DNA of 64,000 nucleotides from Rathayibacter caricis DSM 15933 (lineage in GTDB: Bacteria > Actinomycetota > Actinomycetes > Actinomycetales > Microbacteriaceae), in assembly GCF_003044275.1 (NCBI RefSeq), contig NZ_PZPL01000001.1:434001-498000 (forward strand), written 5' to 3'. The position numbers and the translations under genes were made by a program. Within the stretch, counting starts at the first letter, position 1. Every line of letters begins with the position of its first letter. Shown here one piece after another: positions 61,843 through 64,000 of this stretch. Below the pieces are notes generated by a model that was not told the DNA's origin, searched no databases, and worked only from the letters and a program-made list of their open reading frames with translations.

Positions 61843-61875
61843 ATGCCCGTCACCACGACCCCCGCAGCCCCGTGA
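61843..61875 (+). CDS. 10-codon upstream frame coupled to the MFS gene
   Basis: Reads MPVTTTPAAP and stops in a GTGA shared with the MFS start. GAGAGGA lies seven bases upstream of its ATG. It may simply deliver ribosomes to the GTG start. Confidence 0.3.
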   Translation: MPVTTTPAAP

Positions 61876-63059
61876 GCACCGTCGATCGCCCCGCCGGCAT
61901 GACCCGCGGGCTCACCCTGCTCTTCGCGATCGCCGGAGGCGCCGCGGTCGGCAACCTCTACTGGGCGCAACCGCTGCTCGGGGTGATCGGTGCGACCTTC
62001 GACGTCTCCCCCGGCTCCGCGGGACTGCTGGTGACGGTGACGCAGGTCGGCTACGCGATCGGGGTGTTCCTCCTGGTGCCGCTGGGCGACACCCTCGACC
62101 GGCGACGGCTGATCCCGGCGCTGATGGTGCTGGCGGCCGTGTTCCTGGCGACGACCGCGCTCGCGCCGGCGTTCCCGGTGCTGCTCGCGACGCTCGCCCT
62201 GATCGGCGTGACGACCGTGGCGGGGCAGCTGCTCACTCCGCTCGCCGGCGACCTCGCCACCGACGAGCAACGGGGGCGCGTGCTCGGCACGGTCGCCTCC
62301 GGACTGCTGCTCGGATTGCTGATCTCGCGCGCGATCAGCGGGATCCTGGCCGATCTGCTCGGCTGGCGCTCGGTGTTCGGCCTCGCCGCCGCGCTCGTCC
62401 TGGTGCTCGCGATCGTGATGGCGCGCCGTCTCCCGCGCCTGCCTCCGCGCGCCAAGGTGCGGTACGGGACGCTGCTCGCCTCGGTGCTGCGCACGGTCGC
62501 GGGCAGTCGGGCCGTGCGCGTGACGGTGCTGATCGGAGCGTCGGCCATGTGCGCGTTCACGCTGTTCTGGACGGGTCTGACCTTCCTCCTGGGCGCCGAG
62601 CCCTTCTCGTACTCGGCCACCGCGATCGGACTCGTGAGCCTCGTCGGCATCGCCGGCGCGATCTCGGCGCAGCGGGTCGGGCGTCTCTACGACCGCGGAC
62701 TGTCGCTGCCGGCGATCGGAGCGGGGCTCGTCGTGGCGTTGATCGGCGTCGTGATCGCGGGCCTCGGAGCGACGTCGATCGTGGTCGTGCTGATCGCGGT
62801 GGCGGTGTTCTCGATCGGGCTGCAGGGGGTGCAGGTGCTCGCGCAGACGCGCATGCTCTCGATCGATCCGTCAGCGCGGAGCCGGCTCAACACGGTGTAC
62901 ATCGTGGGCAACTTCACGGGAGGGGCGATCGGATCGGCGCTCGCGGGCCTGCTGTGGCAGGCGGGCGGCTGGACGGCGCTGATGCTGGTCGCCGCGACGG
63001 TGCTGGGCTTCGGGCTGACGGTGTGGGCGGTGCAGCGGACGCGGGCCCTGGCGGGGTGA
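61872..63059 (+). CDS. MFS transporter
   Basis: A 395-residue, twelve-helix major facilitator of the DHA1-like YgaY/multidrug type. GNLYWAQPLLGVIGATFDVS in helix 1, VPLGDTLDRRRLIPALMVLA as motif A, and LLTPLAGDLATDEQRGRVLG in the fourth-helix region are typical. GTG at 61872 is coupled to a ten-codon frame; ATG at 61899 is the alternative start. Control by the divergent XRE regulator is likely. Confidence 0.88.
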   Translation: MSTVDRPAGMTRGLTLLFAIAGGAAVGNLYWAQPLLGVIGATFDVSPGSAGLLVTVTQVGYAIGVFLLVPLGDTLDRRRLIPALMVLAAVFLATTALAPAFPVLLATLALIGVTTVAGQLLTPLAGDLATDEQRGRVLGTVASGLLLGLLISRAISGILADLLGWRSVFGLAAALVLVLAIVMARRLPRLPPRAKVRYGTLLASVLRTVAGSRAVRVTVLIGASAMCAFTLFWTGLTFLLGAEPFSYSATAIGLVSLVGIAGAISAQRVGRLYDRGLSLPAIGAGLVVALIGVVIAGLGATSIVVVLIAVAVFSIGLQGVQVLAQTRMLSIDPSARSRLNTVYIVGNFTGGAIGSALAGLLWQAGGWTALMLVAATVLGFGLTVWAVQRTRALAG

Positions 63060-63093
63060 GGGGTGCCGGCGGGCGGACCCACCGGCTCCGCGC

Positions 63094-63307
63094 GCGGACG
63101 AGTGGACCCGGAACGGGGCCCGGACAGGCGGCACACCCCGCTCCGCGCCCAGTCTTCGACGCGGACACTCGCGAGAGGACTCGGAACGGGCTCTGAGTAA
63201 GCCGCGCGGCCCGGTCCGCGCCCACTCGTCGACGCGGATGTCCGCGAGTGGACCCGGGACGGGGCCTGACCGAGCAGCACACCCCGGTCCGCGCCCACTC
63301 GAGGACG
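63094..63307. repeat. 73-bp imperfect tandem repeat, three units
   Basis: Units begin at about 63094, 63161 and 63234, each with GAGTGGACCCGG (or variant), a CACACCCCG/CGCGGCCCG box, and TCCGCGCCCACTCG. No gene. It fills the gap between the convergent MFS and ABC genes. Confidence 0.75.
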
Positions 63308-63329
63308 CCCGGCCCAGCGGCCCGCGGAT

Positions 63330-64000
63330 TCAGCGCCGGTCGAGCCGCGGAGCGTCGGCCAGCAGCCGCCGCGTGTACTCCGACGCCGGCGCCCGCAGCA
63401 CCGCCGCGGCCTCCCCCGACTCCACCACGCGCCCCTCGCGCATCACCGCGATCCGGTCGCTCATGTGCGCGATCACCCCGAGATCGTGCGAGATCAGCAG
63501 CAGCGCCAGCCCGTGCCTGCGTTGCAGGTCGTCGAGCAGGTCGAGGATCTGCGCCTGCACCGAGACGTCGAGCGCCGACACCGGCTCGTCGCAGATCAGC
63601 ACGTCGGGGCGCGTGGCCAGGGCGCGCGCGATCGACACCCGCTGACGCTGCCCGCCCGAGAGGGTCCGCGGCGAGCGCTGCGCCAGCGCCGGAGCGAGGC
63701 CCACGCGCCCCAGGAGCTCGCCGACGTCGCCGGAACCCGCGTCGCGCAGCAGGCGGCCGACGCTCCAGCGCGGGTCGAACGACGACAGGCTGTCCTGGTA
63801 GACGGCTCCGATCCGCGGGCGGAGCGGGCGGCGCTCGCGCTCGCTCGCCGACGACCACGGGCGGCCGAGGAACTCGACGCTCCCCTCCTCCGGTCGCCGC
63901 AGCGCCAGCAGCAGCCGCGCCACCGTGCTCTTGCCCGAGCCGGACTCGCCGACGACCCCCAGGGTCTCGCCGCGCCGCAGCTCGAGGTCGACGCCGTCGA
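63330..64000 (-). CDS. oligopeptide/dipeptide-type ABC transporter ATP-binding protein (partial)
   Basis: The 5' end lies beyond the window. The visible 223 codons run from a Walker A motif GVVGESGSGKSTVARLLLAL through RIGAVYQDSLSSFDPRWSVG (Q-loop), signature RTLSGGQRQRVSIARALATR, Walker B DVLICDEPVSALDVSVQAQI and switch LLLISHDLGVIAHMSDRIAV. This is the second ATPase (OppF-like) half of a peptide, nickel or opine importer, or the C-terminal half of a fused DppD-DppF protein. The ending EYTRRLLADAPRLDRR is typical. Confidence 0.88.
   Translation of the reverse strand, partial: DGVDLELRRGETLGVVGESGSGKSTVARLLLALRRPEEGSVEFLGRPWSSASERERRPLRPRIGAVYQDSLSSFDPRWSVGRLLRDAGSGDVGELLGRVGLAPALAQRSPRTLSGGQRQRVSIARALATRPDVLICDEPVSALDVSVQAQILDLLDDLQRRHGLALLLISHDLGVIAHMSDRIAVMREGRVVESGEAAAVLRAPASEYTRRLLADAPRLDRR

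Overview
The window is very GC-rich, gene-dense actinobacterial DNA. Its gene content and order (tilS-hpt-ftsH-folE-folP-folB-folK-DUF3180-PH-PH-DUF2520-panC-lysS, DUF222-HNH proteins, DUF3090/SCO1664) and its palindromic intergenic repeats suggest a Microbacteriaceae chromosome, perhaps Rathayibacter or a close relative. That assignment is by recognition, not by a search. Most of the sequence is core chromosome, with one clear small insertion.

1-19.4 kb, nearly all minus strand: NDH-2, an AraC regulator, cardiolipin synthase, an anchored HExxH protein, then the conserved tilS-to-lysS block. The folate genes are joined by GTGA overlaps into one operon running from folE to the PH-domain proteins and DUF2520. 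A GH76-type glycosidase sits between hpt and ftsH. 19.4-23.6 kb: inorganic pyrophosphatase, then two secreted peptidoglycan hydrolases (M23 and NlpC/P60) with a related N-terminal domain, then tRNA-Glu, tRNA-Asp and tRNA-Phe.

23.6-26.1 kb: an 81-bp perfect direct repeat, starting in the 3' part of tRNA-Phe and including its terminator, brackets 2.4 kb of visibly less GC-rich DNA. The cargo is a Mug/TDG-type DNA glycosylase and an Mrr-type nuclease with a probable modified-base-sensing N-terminal domain. No integrase is present. This looks like a minimal tRNA-borne defence cargo and is the best candidate for an undescribed system.

26-44 kb: mixed housekeeping and accessory genes, including a CPBP protease, a small alarmone synthetase, a flavin monooxygenase, a YpfJ-type metallopeptidase, MarR, prolyl iminopeptidase, an EamA/LysR divergent pair, an AraC/Tat-secreted protein pair, malate dehydrogenase, an acyl-CoA oxidase-like protein, a tandem pair of small membrane proteins and RecQ. 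44-53 kb: 2'-5' RNA ligase-like protein, an ABC-2 exporter pair, the histidine phosphatase/DUF3090/SCO1664 trio and a MoxR ATPase/VWA pair. 53-64 kb: two MmyB-type XRE regulator loci, each next to an MFS transporter, a zinc alcohol dehydrogenase, a DUF222-HNH protein, and a single-chain PheS-like ligase with a C-terminal FDX-ACB domain, preceded by a 23-codon leaderless peptide. The window ends inside an oligopeptide-type ABC ATPase gene.

A recurring feature is a TAnnnT -10 box 6-7 bases before the start codon, implying that many genes here make leaderless mRNAs.
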